Assembly (NCBI RefSeq): GCF_947039875.1 | Contig: NZ_CAMRAN010000001.1 | Span: forward strand, 1-64,000 | Reading direction: 5' to 3' | DNA from: an uncultured Photobacterium sp. | GTDB taxonomy: Bacteria; Pseudomonadota; Gammaproteobacteria; Enterobacterales; Vibrionaceae | DNA: 64,000 nucleotides | In this document: piece by piece, positions 26,601 through 43,100 of the stretch | Layout: each line of letters opens with the position of its first letter | How positions within the stretch are numbered: position 1 is the stretch's first letter | Program-made: the position numbers and the translations under genes | Notes under the pieces: model-generated | Databases searched by the model: none | What the model saw: only the letters and a program-made list of their open reading frames with translations | Told to the model about the DNA's origin: nothing

Positions 26601-27974
26601 TTAGCTTTGGGGTAATAAAATACCATTGTTTGTTAATAACTGACTGTAGTTTTTTACCTGCCCTAGTTTGCTATTTGCTTGTTGTTTAAATATCGTTTGC
26701 GTTACACCTGAAAGTGAATGGGCTTGAGGTAAATCGACTGTACGTGGGTTTTTATGTTTACCATTGACTAAAAATTCATAATGCAGATGCGGGCCGGTCA
26801 CTCGTCCTGTTCCACCTAGCGTTCCAATGGTTTGTCCTTGTTTTATACGTTGACCACTTTTAACCATCCGTTTCGTCATGTGTAAATACTTAGTAACGTA
26901 ATTACCATTATGGCGAATAAAGACATAGTTGCCGTTAAATTTATTATAGCTTGATTCGATAACCACACCATCGCCAGCAGCCCAAATAGGGGTGCCGACG
27001 GGAGCCACATAATCAGTACCTCGGTGTGCTTTTACTTGCTTAGTGACAGGGTGTAAACGGCGCGGATTAAAATTAGAGCTGACGTAACGGAAGTTGATCG
27101 GTGAGCGAAGAAAAGCTTTTCGCATCGCCTGACCATTTTTATCATAATATTTACCGTTATCATGGCGGACAGCCGTAAATGTTTGTCCCATATTGGTAAA
27201 CGTGGCAGCTAAAATATTACCGTGATCTATCGGGTTGCCATCAAGATAATGTTGTTCAAATAACACTTCAAATTTATCTCCTGCACGAATATCAAGTGCA
27301 AAGTCGATATCCCAACCAAATAGCGCTGCTATTTCCATGATTTGATTGGCTGTTAATCCTGCTTTATCTGCGGCACTCCAGAAACTAGAGTCAATGGTTG
27401 CTTGCGCATAATTGGTTTGGGTTTCAAGCTGTTGTTTCGTAATAGTGGCAGAAAAGTCATTGTTAGCACGATTACGTTTGATGACTAAGGTTTCAAGGTT
27501 GGTTAATGGTTGGTGTAATTCCATTAATTTACCCGCATCATCAAAACCAAAATTTAATTTATCTCCAGGACGCAGTGACGTCAGTTTTTTGGTTTTATTG
27601 TTAGTTGCAACAATTTGATGTAATAGCGCGCTGTCTAAATCAACACTATCAAATGCAGTAGCTAAACTTTCACCATTTTTAACTATATGGTTTTTCCATA
27701 CTAACGCTGAGTGTGGTGGCTGTTTCGGTGTAGTCGCTGATGATGGAGATAAAACGAGCGGATAGTGCTGACCTAATTGATATTTAAATTCAGTTTTAGT
27801 GAGAGGGTCTGCATAAATTTCAGATGTCATAATAAGCGCAATAACCGCACTACTGATTATCCCTATCAGTATTTTATTTATTCTTGGCATACGAGGTAAT
27901 GAGCTTCCATTCATGATGGTACTAGATGAAAAATAAATAATATTAAGTGTAATGGCCTCAATATCTGGTGCCAT
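26601..27974 (-). CDS. LysM/M23-family murein DD-endopeptidase (MepM/ShyA-like)
   Basis: 457 residues from the first ATG. ATGs at residues 21 and 29 are also possible, and none has a clear ribosome binding site. The third gives a compact signal anchor (KILIGIISSAVIALIM). A LysM-like region (VKNGESLATAFDSV to LRPGDKLNFGFD, about 95-145) precedes an OapA/MepM-like middle domain. The C-terminal M23 peptidase has zinc ligands in HRGTDYV and GPHLHYEF. The order matches E. coli MepM and Vibrio ShyA-type enzymes, which cut cross-links during wall growth. Convergent with erpA. Confidence 0.9.
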   Translation of the reverse strand: MAPDIEAITLNIIYFSSSTIMNGSSLPRMPRINKILIGIISSAVIALIMTSEIYADPLTKTEFKYQLGQHYPLVLSPSSATTPKQPPHSALVWKNHIVKNGESLATAFDSVDLDSALLHQIVATNNKTKKLTSLRPGDKLNFGFDDAGKLMELHQPLTNLETLVIKRNRANNDFSATITKQQLETQTNYAQATIDSSFWSAADKAGLTANQIMEIAALFGWDIDFALDIRAGDKFEVLFEQHYLDGNPIDHGNILAATFTNMGQTFTAVRHDNGKYYDKNGQAMRKAFLRSPINFRYVSSNFNPRRLHPVTKQVKAHRGTDYVAPVGTPIWAAGDGVVIESSYNKFNGNYVFIRHNGNYVTKYLHMTKRMVKSGQRIKQGQTIGTLGGTGRVTGPHLHYEFLVNGKHKNPRTVDLPQAHSLSGVTQTIFKQQANSKLGQVKNYSQLLTNNGILLPQS

Positions 27975-28217
27975 TGAAGATCAAATATTCAATATTTTTT
28001 TATAAAATTTGTCGAATCAATCAACAATGACTACTTTTACAACAGAGTGAAAGTAGGTTTTGATGTTGTTGTAAAACATATTCTTATCTACTGAGAGCCG
28101 TTTTTTATAAATTAGTTCATTTTGGTAAGCTTAATTTTTAGCTTTGATCGTTATAGTCTCTGTTAAATTCGGTCTATCATCACAAATTAAAATTCTTTTT
28201 TCTGACATAGACTAGCC

Positions 28218-28838
28218 ATGGAATCGATTCAACATATTATTACTGAACTCACGCCATTGCTGCAGCAATATGGCTATTATATTTTAGCGCTGGCAATTGC
28301 GGTTGAAGGGATGGGGATTCCCGCGCCAGGACAGTCATTACTGGTCGTGGCAAGTTTATTAGCGGCATCAGGAAAAATATCATTACCCGCGGTATTGATG
28401 GTTGGCTGGAGTGCCAGCTTTATTGGTAATAGCATTGGTTATTTTATTGGGCGTCAATTTGGACACGTTGTCACTCGAAAACAATGGATTAAGCCTAAAA
28501 CATTAACCAAATTGCATGGTTTTATCGATCGCTATGGCATGTTAGGGCTTATCATTAGCCGTTTTGTGGAAGGCATTAAACAATTTATGTGTATTGGCTG
28601 TGGTATTGCAGCAATGCCCGCTAAATTGTTCTTTACGGGTAACTTTCTCGCGGTGACCATGTGGTTACTTGTGTTTGGTGTTGCGCCTGCCTATTTACGT
28701 GATGAAGTCGCCCCCATTCTGGCGTTTTATCATAAATATCAAACCCAATGTTGGATTGTTGCTGCGGTTATCGTTATAGCTATTATCTGGCTGGTTTACC
28801 GTCGCTTTCAACGCAGTCGTATGGTTATTGAAGAATAG
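28218..28838 (+). CDS. DedA-family membrane protein
   Basis: 206 residues. Four to five membrane segments carry the DedA (VTT/SNARE-associated) motifs: E-G-x-P near GMGIPAPGQSLLV, then GNSIGYFIGRQFG, and the Arg-containing SRFVEGIKQ. DedA proteins act in membrane lipid handling, some as undecaprenyl-phosphate flippases. Substrate cannot be assigned here. It starts 244 nt from the divergent endopeptidase gene, with a poor ribosome binding site, and ends at a bidirectional terminator. Confidence 0.88.
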   Translation: MESIQHIITELTPLLQQYGYYILALAIAVEGMGIPAPGQSLLVVASLLAASGKISLPAVLMVGWSASFIGNSIGYFIGRQFGHVVTRKQWIKPKTLTKLHGFIDRYGMLGLIISRFVEGIKQFMCIGCGIAAMPAKLFFTGNFLAVTMWLLVFGVAPAYLRDEVAPILAFYHKYQTQCWIVAAVIVIAIIWLVYRRFQRSRMVIEE

Positions 28839-28905
28839 TTGTTATCTCAATATCATGACTATTAAGCAATAACGCTATGTTTAATAAATGATAAACAAAA
28901 GATAT

Positions 28906-28939
28906 AAAAAACCGCCATGTTACATAGTGGCGGTTTTTT
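28906..28939. terminator. Bidirectional terminator between dedA-type gene and yadS
   Basis: A 12-bp stem (AAAAAACCGCCA with TGGCGGTTTTTT, 10-nt loop) has A/T tracts on both flanks, so it can stop transcription from both convergent genes. Confidence 0.9.
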
Positions 28940-28965
28940 ATTATCAGTGGTGTCATTACGTTAGG

Positions 28966-29577
28966 TTAGTTACGCAAAGCAAAAGTGGGTAAAGAAAGAT
29001 TCCAACGAATAGCGGCTAAGCGTATTGAAAGGGTGGTAATAATGCCCATAATGGCTGCCATTGACGGTAGGACACCCAGTGATAAACTAAGGGTATGAAT
29101 GGTACCGCCAATAATACAAGCAGTAGCGTAAACCTCCGTTCTAAAAATCATCGGCACTTCACGACCTAAGACATCACGAATAACACCCCCACCACATCCA
29201 GTGATCACCCCCATAATAACGGCTACTAATGGTGATGCTCCATAGCGTAATGATTTCTCCACACCAATGGCAACAAATACAGCAAGGCCGATAGCATCAG
29301 CGACAGGTAGAAAATACCATGGCATTCGACGTGGGCGTTGAGATGCGATCATGGTAATAATACAGGTGATAAAAATCACCCATAAATAATTAGTATCGTG
29401 AATCCAAAAAACTGGTGTTGCCCCCAATGCCATATCTCGAATAGTACCACCGCCAATCGCCGTTACACTGGCAAGTACCACGACACCAAAAGGGTCCATG
29501 CGTAGCCGTCCGGCCATAAGTACACCTGATGCAGCAAAAATGGCAGTGCCAAACATATCGAGAAAATAAATAAGCAT
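28966..29577 (-). CDS. yadS: YadS, TRIC-family (UPF0126) membrane protein
   Basis: 203 residues, seven membrane helices formed by two repeats. Each repeat carries the family motif: [13 protein letters not shown] and [17 protein letters not shown]. These UPF0126 proteins are prokaryotic relatives of trimeric intracellular cation channels. It is the last gene of the mtnN-cbiB-btuF-yadS minus-strand group, and btuF-yadS adjacency is also known in E. coli. A gap of 125 nt separates it from btuF. Confidence 0.9.
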   Translation of the reverse strand: MLIYFLDMFGTAIFAASGVLMAGRLRMDPFGVVVLASVTAIGGGTIRDMALGATPVFWIHDTNYLWVIFITCIITMIASQRPRRMPWYFLPVADAIGLAVFVAIGVEKSLRYGASPLVAVIMGVITGCGGGVIRDVLGREVPMIFRTEVYATACIIGGTIHTLSLSLGVLPSMAAIMGIITTLSIRLAAIRWNLSLPTFALRN

Positions 29578-29701
29578 CTCTGTCCCTGCAAGAATAATGA
29601 AGTTGAGTTAAGCGGCAGAGATTGTACGAATAAATATGTAACGCACAACAGTAATAAAATGCTTTGTGACGTTATTCACAGGCTTTATATCCATACTGTG
29701 A

Positions 29702-30538
29702 TTAGTGATCATCTCGTACTTGATTGAGTAATCCACAGACTTGTTTAATGGCAAGTAATGTTCGTGGTGTTGGTCTATTTAACCAATTAGTATTTAGTTG
29801 GTAAATATGATGTTGTTTTATTGCAATTAGTTGGTGTTGCCATTGTGCCCATAATTGTTGAGTGTCAGCGATTGGTTGAGCACTAAATATCACTTGAGGC
29901 TGACGAACAATTACTTGCTCTTGGTTAACTTGCGGGTAGGCCACACTGCTATTTGCAAAAATGTTGTCGCCACCACAAAATTGAAAAATCTGACTTGGCC
30001 AGCCACTATCGGCAACGGTCATTAATGGCGTTGAACCTAATTGATAAAAATAGCGTACTTTAGGTTTATTGTGATTGGTTAGTTGCAGTTGTTGTAACTG
30101 ATGTCTAAATTCAGCGGCAGCTTGCTGTGCGGGTTGTGGTGAATCGGCATATTGTCCCAGTTGTTCTAATGTTTTAGGGATATCAGCCAATGTTTTTGGA
30201 TTTGAATAGAGTATTTTAATCCCCAGTTGTTCTAAACGGGCTAATTCTCGGCTAGGGTTGCCGCCTTGCCAAGCTAAAATCAAATCAGGTTTTAGCGCTA
30301 AAATACGCTCCATTTTAAGACCGCGATAATTTGCCACGCGCTCTAATTTTTCAGCTGCGGGAGGGTAGTCACTGTAAGCACTGGCTGCTATAAGCTTGTT
30401 TCCTAATCCAGCCGCATAAGCCATTTCAGTGGTATGCGGTGATAAGCTAATAATCCGTTGGGTTTGTTGAGCTAACGTTGCAGCAACGCTAGGTGTAATG
30501 GTACTTATAACGAATATAAGTAAACATAAGAATCGCAC
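29702..30538 (-). CDS. btuF: Vitamin B12-binding periplasmic protein BtuF
   Basis: 278 residues. Signal peptide [19 protein letters not shown], then a cluster A helical-backbone binding protein with [31 protein letters not shown] and [14 protein letters not shown], as in BtuF. The start is GTG, overlapping the cbiB stop by one base, with GGAG 7 nt upstream inside cbiB. It would deliver cobalamin or corrinoids to BtuCD; no btuC/btuD is in this window. Coupling to cbiB supports B12 salvage. Confidence 0.93.
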   Translation of the reverse strand: MRFLCLLIFVISTITPSVAATLAQQTQRIISLSPHTTEMAYAAGLGNKLIAASAYSDYPPAAEKLERVANYRGLKMERILALKPDLILAWQGGNPSRELARLEQLGIKILYSNPKTLADIPKTLEQLGQYADSPQPAQQAAAEFRHQLQQLQLTNHNKPKVRYFYQLGSTPLMTVADSGWPSQIFQFCGGDNIFANSSVAYPQVNQEQVIVRQPQVIFSAQPIADTQQLWAQWQHQLIAIKQHHIYQLNTNWLNRPTPRTLLAIKQVCGLLNQVRDDH

Positions 30539-31500
30539 TATAAAACTCCATAAAAAATATATAGTAATAAACTTTCAACTGCGACCCACACATAAAGGCG
30601 TTGCGTTATGAGTTGTTGTATTTGTGCAAGATGCAGTGCTGATGGTGTTATTCTTCCGCCAAGGCGAGGTCGTTCCATTTTACTATTATTGTAAATTGCT
30701 GGACCGCCGAGTGATAATGTTAGCTTGTGTCCAATAACAACAAGTAGCCACCCTGGGCCGGGTAAATGCCAGTTTTCACCTTGGTTGCGTAATCCTTGCA
30801 GCGCAACACGACTATTGCGTCCTAGGCTCAGTAATAAAGCAAATAACCGTAGCGGTAGAATATCAAGTATTGCTGCAATACGTATTGCTGGATATCCAAA
30901 TACCGCATACTGAGTACGTGTCGGTGACCATGTTCGTGCAAGGCCAATGGCTAATCGATATAAAATAGCGGTAATGCCACCACCGATCGCATACCAAAAC
31001 AAAACTCCAACTACATGCCTGCCATAGCTTAAAATGATGGTTTCAGCGCCAGCTTTGCCTAAACCTAGCAGGGATAATACAGTGGTATTTCGATTGATAT
31101 GAGGGGCGAGCAATTGGCGACATTGAGCTTTATCGTTGCAGTTATAAGCATGATTAAATTGATGGCTAAGATGGGCTGTTTGTTGCCAATCGAGAGCCAG
31201 CCATAATAGCGTGAGTTGAAATATAATTGGATACAATACTAATTGGCTCATCGCGAATAATAAGATTAATACAGTAAACCACATTAAGCTCCAAGCTAAA
31301 TAACCCGCTAATAATCGCTGAGCGTAATTATCATGAGGATGGTTGACCCGTGCTGCAATTAATAAGGCTAAACGGTGCCAGATACGCAATGGGTGCATAG
31401 GATAGGGGATGGGTAATAACCAATGTAATACTAATGCTCCCCACAAAGCCAGTAGGGAGCTATTGGTTGCAAATGAGGTGATAAATGCCGAAGTTGTCAT
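30538..31500 (-). CDS. cbiB: CbiB/CobD-type adenosylcobinamide-phosphate synthase homologue
   Basis: 320 residues with several membrane segments and the CbiB-like [26 protein letters not shown] and [20 protein letters not shown] regions. CbiB attaches the aminopropanol arm to adenosylcobyric acid. In an organism without the full de novo route it would serve corrinoid remodelling or salvage. The sequence departs from the classical motif set in places, so exact activity is inferred. It sits between mtnN and btuF and is translationally coupled to btuF. Confidence 0.78.
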   Translation of the reverse strand: MTTSAFITSFATNSSLLALWGALVLHWLLPIPYPMHPLRIWHRLALLIAARVNHPHDNYAQRLLAGYLAWSLMWFTVLILLFAMSQLVLYPIIFQLTLLWLALDWQQTAHLSHQFNHAYNCNDKAQCRQLLAPHINRNTTVLSLLGLGKAGAETIILSYGRHVVGVLFWYAIGGGITAILYRLAIGLARTWSPTRTQYAVFGYPAIRIAAILDILPLRLFALLLSLGRNSRVALQGLRNQGENWHLPGPGWLLVVIGHKLTLSLGGPAIYNNSKMERPRLGGRITPSALHLAQIQQLITQRLYVWVAVESLLLYIFYGVL

Positions 31501-31528
31501 CAGTAGTTATCATCTCATTTAAGATAAA

Positions 31529-32227
31529 TTAGTTTAGTAATTCAACCATTTTAGCAACCATTACAGAAGAGCTCTGTGCTGCAAGTGGCAGGAACTCATC
31601 AAAGCTCATTGGTGATTCTTTGTCAGCAACATCAGAAATTGCGCGCACAACCACAAATGGAACCTTGAATTGGTGACAAGCTTGCGCAATGGCAGCGGCT
31701 TCCATTTCAACCGCAACTACAGTTGGGAAATGAGTACGGATGAAGTCTTGTTTGTCAGCTGAACATACAAAAGCATCGCCAGTACAAATCAAACCACGAA
31801 CTGCGTGTGGTGGTTGTGGTAATGCCGCTAGTGCTTGTTCAGCAACAGACATTAACTTTTCATCAGACAGGAAAGCGGCTGGTTGTTGTGCCATTTGACC
31901 CATTTCGTAACCAAATGCTGTCACATCAGCGTCGTGGTAACGTACTTCAGTTGAAATAACCACGTCACCTACGTTTAAGCTTGATTCAAAACCGCCAGCA
32001 GAACCAGTATTAATCACTACATCAGGCTTAAAGGTGTCAAGTAAAACAGCCGTCCCTACTGCTGCAGATACTTTACCAATACCTGATTGTAGTAATGCTA
32101 CGTTCGCATCATTTAGTTTACCAGTGTAGATAGTACAACCTGCTTTGTTATGTGTTTCGCAGTCGGTAAGTTGATCTTTAAGGATGGCAACTTCTTGTTC
32201 CATCGCGCCAATAATGCCGATTTTCAT
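31529..32227 (-). CDS. mtnN: 5'-methylthioadenosine/S-adenosylhomocysteine nucleosidase
   Basis: 232 residues. Starts [20 protein letters not shown], with the catalytic Glu in the early GAMEQE motif. [10 protein letters not shown] follows, then the purine-site [12 protein letters not shown] and RAISDVAD with the catalytic Asp. It cleaves adenine from MTA, SAH and 5'-deoxyadenosine, clearing inhibitors of methylation and radical SAM enzymes and feeding AI-2 synthesis. First gene of the mtnN-cbiB-btuF-yadS group; the ribosome binding site is weak. Confidence 0.97.
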   Translation of the reverse strand: MKIGIIGAMEQEVAILKDQLTDCETHNKAGCTIYTGKLNDANVALLQSGIGKVSAAVGTAVLLDTFKPDVVINTGSAGGFESSLNVGDVVISTEVRYHDADVTAFGYEMGQMAQQPAAFLSDEKLMSVAEQALAALPQPPHAVRGLICTGDAFVCSADKQDFIRTHFPTVVAVEMEAAAIAQACHQFKVPFVVVRAISDVADKESPMSFDEFLPLAAQSSSVMVAKMVELLN

Positions 32228-32342
32228 GAATGGTATCTCTTTTTGATGGTGTGCACTCGCAGTGCTGATATGGCTAAGATTGTAGCATGAGCCATAATCA
32301 TTATTCCAAAACTCTCGTCTAAACTCGGCTAATCACAGAAAG

Positions 32343-32372
32343 ACCCCACCGTTGTAAACACAACTGTGGGGT
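32343..32372 (-). terminator. Hairpin, probable terminator of the first gltBD operon
   Basis: A 7-bp stem (ACCCCAC with GTGGGGT), one mismatch, then a 5-bp stem (GTTGT with ACAAC) and a 4-nt loop. The minus-strand 3' flank is CTTTCTG, a poor T tract. It lies 29 nt past the gltD stop and before mtnN. Confidence 0.6.
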
Positions 32373-32400
32373 TAATTACGCGTATTTATGGGGCGGTCGG

Positions 32401-38288
<5,888 letters not shown>

Positions 38289-38628
38289 TGCAATTCTCCC
38301 TTGCTCCTGTTTGCTGTAAACAGTTTTACTGCAAAATGAGAATCAAGAGTGATGGCTCATTTTGCCTCCTACGATATTTCAAACTAACGATAATTCACAA
38401 AAAGGTCAAATATTGCTAACAAATGATATTTATCATCATTAACTGTTTTTTATTGACTTTAACTGTCTGAAATAAATTAATATTAATTACAGCTGTAAGT
38501 TTGTTTGAGTGCTAGTTAAGGGTTAATAACTGTATTTTCAGATCAAAAAAGTACTAAATTTGGCGGGTGGTGAGGGTGAATGTTATAAAATTGTATAATA
38601 AAATAATCGTCTGCACTGTAATCAATAA
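38289..38628. promoter_or_regulatory. Upstream region of the first gltBD operon
   Basis: About 340 nt without a gene. TTACAGCTGTAA at 38487-38498 is a perfect 12-bp palindrome about 200 nt before gltB and could be an operator for an unidentified regulator. The surrounding DNA is very AT-rich, compatible with Lrp-type control as in E. coli gltBDF, but no specific site can be claimed. Confidence 0.35.
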
Positions 38629-38654
38629 AAAGCCAGCTTCGATGAGCTGGCTTT
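38629..38654 (-). terminator. Terminator of the second gltBD operon
   Basis: A 10-bp stem (AAAGCCAGCT with AGCTGGCTTT, 6-nt loop) is followed on the minus strand by TTATTGATT after a T run that begins in the stem. It is 34 nt past the gltD stop. Confidence 0.88.
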
Positions 38655-38687
38655 GAATTTTTTAATTGAATTAAATAATAATAAAAT

Positions 38688-40154
38688 TTAAGAGAGCATC
38701 AATGAATTCGCTTTAGCTTCGAGATGGGAGTTGCCCATTAAGTAGTTATCAATCACACGAGCTGATTCTCGACCTTCATTGATGCATCGCACCACTAATG
38801 ATTGTCCGGTTCGCATATCACCTGCGGCAAATACGCCAGCTTGGCTGGTGGCGAAATTGTGAGTGGCAACATTACCGCGATCATCAAGTTTAATATTCAA
38901 TTGTGCTAACACGCCTGTTGGCTCTGGGTGTAAAAAGCCCATTGCTAAAAAGGCCATATCACAAGCGATTATGCGTTCAGTTCCTGCCACTTCTTCAAAG
39001 TTCGGTCTTGCACCAGGTTTGGCGTCTTGCCATGCAATATCAGCGATCCGTAGCCCTTTGACATTACCGTTACCATCATCAATAAATTCTTTAGTCAGAA
39101 TATTCCAATAACGATCACATCCTTCCTCATGTGAGGTCGAGGTTTTCATGATCATCGGGTATGACGGCCATGGTTGATTGGCTGGGCGTTGCTCTGGTGG
39201 TAATGGCATGATTTCGACTTGAGTGATACTTGCCGCGCCATGGCGGTTGGAAGTACCGACACAATCTGAACCAGTATCGCCACCACCAATGACAACGACA
39301 TGCTTGTTGTGTGCATGCACTTCAGCGGTCTTGAGATCCATATCGTTTGCACGGCGGTTATTTTGGGCTAAAAAGTCCATCGCAAAATGGACGCCATTAA
39401 GCTCACGCCCCGGAATAGGTAAATTACGCGGGACAGTTGAACCACCAGTTAGCAAAATAACATCAAATTCTTGGCGTAACTGTTGGGCGTTAATATCGAC
39501 CCCAATATGAGCATTGACTTCAAATTTCACTCCGGCTTGTGCCATCAGGTCAATTTTACGATCAATAATATCCATCCCAAGTTTAAAGTCAGGAATCCCA
39601 AATCGCAGTAAGCCACCCACTTTTTCATCGCGCTCAAACACGGTCACAGTATGACCTGCACTGTTAAGTTGTTCTGCGGCGGATAACCCCGCAGGACCCG
39701 AACCGATAATAGCAATGGTTTTTCCTGTACGTGAACGTGGCGTTTTAGGTTTGGCATAACCGTTACGATAAGCGGTTTCAACAATGGTTTTTTCAATATT
39801 ACAGATGGTGATTGGATCTTGATTGATGCCAAGCACACAACCACTTTCACAAGGGGCTGGGCAGACGCGTCCCGTAAATTCAGGGAAGTTGTTGGTTGAA
39901 CTTAAAATGTTCCATGCTTCTTCCCAGCTATCACGATAAACCGCATCATTAAATTCAGGAATAATATTACCAATCGGGCATGCGTTATGGCAAAAAGGTA
40001 CGCCACAATCCATACAACGTGATGATTGTTCTTGAATTTTGTCACCAAATTCATCGTTAAGGACAAATTCTTTATTATTCTGAATACGAACACTTGGATC
40101 TAACTTACTTGGCAGTTCACGGCCAAATTCTAAAAATCCCGTAGGCTTACCCAT
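38688..40154 (-). CDS. gltD: Glutamate synthase small subunit, second copy (Gram-positive-like type)
   Basis: 488 residues. Begins MGKPTGFLEFGRELP, with Cys clusters CMDCGVPFCHNACPIGNIIP and CPAPCESGC, FAD site IIGSGPAGLSAAEQL, and NADPH site VVIGGGDTGSDCVGTSNRHGA. The N-terminus and the GSDCVGTSNRHGA segment resemble Bacillus- and actinobacterial-type GltD rather than the E. coli type at 32401. It overlaps the end of its gltB partner by 8 nt with GGAGG as RBS, so the subunits are co-translated. Confidence 0.93.
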   Translation of the reverse strand: MGKPTGFLEFGRELPSKLDPSVRIQNNKEFVLNDEFGDKIQEQSSRCMDCGVPFCHNACPIGNIIPEFNDAVYRDSWEEAWNILSSTNNFPEFTGRVCPAPCESGCVLGINQDPITICNIEKTIVETAYRNGYAKPKTPRSRTGKTIAIIGSGPAGLSAAEQLNSAGHTVTVFERDEKVGGLLRFGIPDFKLGMDIIDRKIDLMAQAGVKFEVNAHIGVDINAQQLRQEFDVILLTGGSTVPRNLPIPGRELNGVHFAMDFLAQNNRRANDMDLKTAEVHAHNKHVVVIGGGDTGSDCVGTSNRHGAASITQVEIMPLPPEQRPANQPWPSYPMIMKTSTSHEEGCDRYWNILTKEFIDDGNGNVKGLRIADIAWQDAKPGARPNFEEVAGTERIIACDMAFLAMGFLHPEPTGVLAQLNIKLDDRGNVATHNFATSQAGVFAAGDMRTGQSLVVRCINEGRESARVIDNYLMGNSHLEAKANSLMLS

Positions 40155-43100
40155 TGATGGCCTCCAACGTTTCCTTGTTGTGAGCGGCAGCTTGACGCTG
40201 TTGTAATACGGCTTTGTAATCCCTTGGCATGACTTTTATCATCTGCTTGAGGTTAGCCTCAAGATTAGATAAGAACAACTCTGCAACCGTACTACCTGTT
40301 AATTCAATATGCTTAGTTAACATCTCAAGTAAAACAGCTTTATCGTCAGCTTCGATAGGATCAATATCAACCAGTTCAGCGTTGAGTTTGGTTTCAAAAT
40401 CACTAAATTGATCCCACACATAAGCGACACCGCCACTCATGCCCGCAGCAAAGTTACGGCCTGTTTGACCTAAAATAACGGCAACACCACCGGTCATGTA
40501 TTCACAGCCATGATCGCCAATGCCTTCGACGACTACTTTCGCGCCTGAGTTTCGAACACAGAACCGTTCACCTGCAAGGCCACGAATATAAGATTCGCCA
40601 GAGGTTGCACCGTAGAAACACACGTTACCGACCACAATATTATCTTCAGCAATAATATCGGATTGACGATCAGGGTAGAGAACGAGTGTACCGCCAGAAA
40701 GGCCTTTACCCCAATAATCATTGGCATCGCCTTCGACGGTAAAGTGAACCCCTTTAGCAAGGAAAGCTCCAAAACTTTGCCCCGCAGAGCCGTTAAATTT
40801 GACCGTCATCGGCAGTGGTAAGCCTTGGTCTTTATAGACTTTTGATATTTCATTAGACAGCATAGTGCCAACACTACGATCGGTATTGATTATCGGTAGT
40901 TGTGCGGTAACCGCTTCACCTGTAGTTAGTGCCGGTTGTGCTAATCGAATCAAGGTTCTATCAAGTACGTTTTCTAAACCATGATCTTGCTGGCGTTGGT
41001 TATAAATACCATCTTCAGCTCGTGGCGGTTGAATGTGCAGTACAGGGCTAAGATCGAGGTTTTTGTATTTCCAGTGGCCGATATCATCACGCAATTTAAG
41101 CTTCTGCGCTTGGCCAACCATTTCATCAATGGTGCGGAAACCGAGTTCAGCCATCACTTCACGTAGACCTTCGCCCATGTATTGGAAGAAGGTGACGACA
41201 TCTTCGACGCGACCATCAAAGCGCTCACGGAGGGTTTTATTTTGAGTCGCAATCCCCACTGGGCAGGTGTTTTTATGACACTTACGCATCATGATACAGC
41301 CTTCAACCACCAGTGCAGCGGTTGCTACGCCCCATTCTTCAGCACCGAGTAAGGTTGCAATTGCAAGGTCACGTGGGGTTTTCATCTGGCCATCAGACTG
41401 CACCACTATCCGGTTACGTAAACCATTTTTAAGTAAGGTTTGATGGGTTTCGGCAAGACCAAGTTCCCATGGCAAACCCGTGTGACGAATCGATGACATT
41501 GGTGATGCACCTGTACCACCGTCAAAGCCTGCAATTAACACCACATCAGCTTTGGCTTTGGCGACACCAGAAGCAATGGTTCCAACACCTGCTTCTGAAA
41601 CCAATTTGACGTTAACACGACCGCCACGGTTAGCATTTTTCAAATCATAGATTAGCTGAGCTAAATCTTCGATTGAGTAAATATCGTGGTGAGGTGGTGG
41701 TGAAATAAGGCCGACCCCAGGGGTTGAGTGACGGGTTGCGCCAATCCAATCATCGACTTTATCGCCCGGCAGCTGTCCACCTTCCCCCGGTTTTGCTCCC
41801 TGTGCCATTTTAATTTGCAGTTCAGCAGCATTGGTGAGGTAGTATGAGGTAACCCCAAAACGACCAGACGCTACTTGTTTAATCGCTGAACGTTCCCAAT
41901 CACCGTTATCTTTTTTATCAAAACGAGTAGGGTCTTCACCCCCTTCGCCTGAGTTAGATTTAGCGCCAATGCGGTTCATTGCCACAGCTAAGGTTGAGTG
42001 CGCTTCATAAGATATCGAACCAAAGCTCATTGCACCCGTTGCGAAGCGTTTAAGAATATTATCAAGTGATTCAACCTCATCCAATGCAATTGAAGCGGCT
42101 GGATTGTTGACAAAATCTAACTGGCTACGCAATGTCGCAGCATTGTCACCTTGTTCATCAACCGCTTTGGCATACAGCTTAAATTGGTCATAATCTTTGT
42201 TACGGGTTGATTGTTGTAGTAATGAAATCGTTTCAGGGTTAAATAGATGCTTTTCACCGCGTTGTTTCCACTGATAGACGCCGCCCACATCAAGGATTTG
42301 TAGTGGAATTTCACGGGTCGGATAACCGACACGGTGGCGTACTAATACTTCTTGAGCAATATCATCGATGGTTAATCCTTGAATACGGGTAACGGTACCG
42401 GTGAAGTATTTATCAACCACAGATTTGCTGATACCTAGGGCTTCAAAAATTTGCGCGCCATGATAAGACTGTAGTGTTGAAATCCCCATTTTAGAGAAGA
42501 TTTTTAGTAGTCCGCCGTTAACCCCTTTACGGTAGTTATTAAATAAAGTATCGGTTGGCAGCTCTGGGTCAAGTTTTCGTTTATGTTGTAAATCGACCAG
42601 TGTTTCCGTGACCAAATAAGGGTTAATTGCATTAGCACCATAACCAATAAGGGTCGCAAAATGGTGGGTTTCACGGGCATCACCAGTTTCAACTACAATG
42701 TCACATTTAGCGCGTAAGCCTTTGCGGATCAGGTGATGGTGAACAGCACCTACAGCTAACATCGCGGGGATGGCTGCATGGTTAGAGTTAACTGCGCGGT
42801 CGGTTAAAATAATGATTGAGTAACCATCAACAACCGCATCTTCAGAGTACTGACAGATACGCTTTAAGGCGCGATCAAGTTTGCCTTGTTCGCCACTGGC
42901 TCGGAACACAATATCCAATGTTTTTGATTGCAGGTGTTCGTTATCAATCGCACGAATTTTTTCTAACTCAGCATTAGATAATACTGGTGATTCGAGCTCA
43001 ACTTTATGACAATGTTCAGAGGTTTCTGTCAGTAAATTTTGATCTTTACCAAGGTAGGTATTGAGTGACATCACCATTCGTTCACGGATAGGATCTATCG

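Noticed and set aside
28966..31500. Cobalamin riboswitch for btuF/cbiB
   Set aside because: The genes are tightly packed with mtnN and no B12-box-like sequence or long leader is present.
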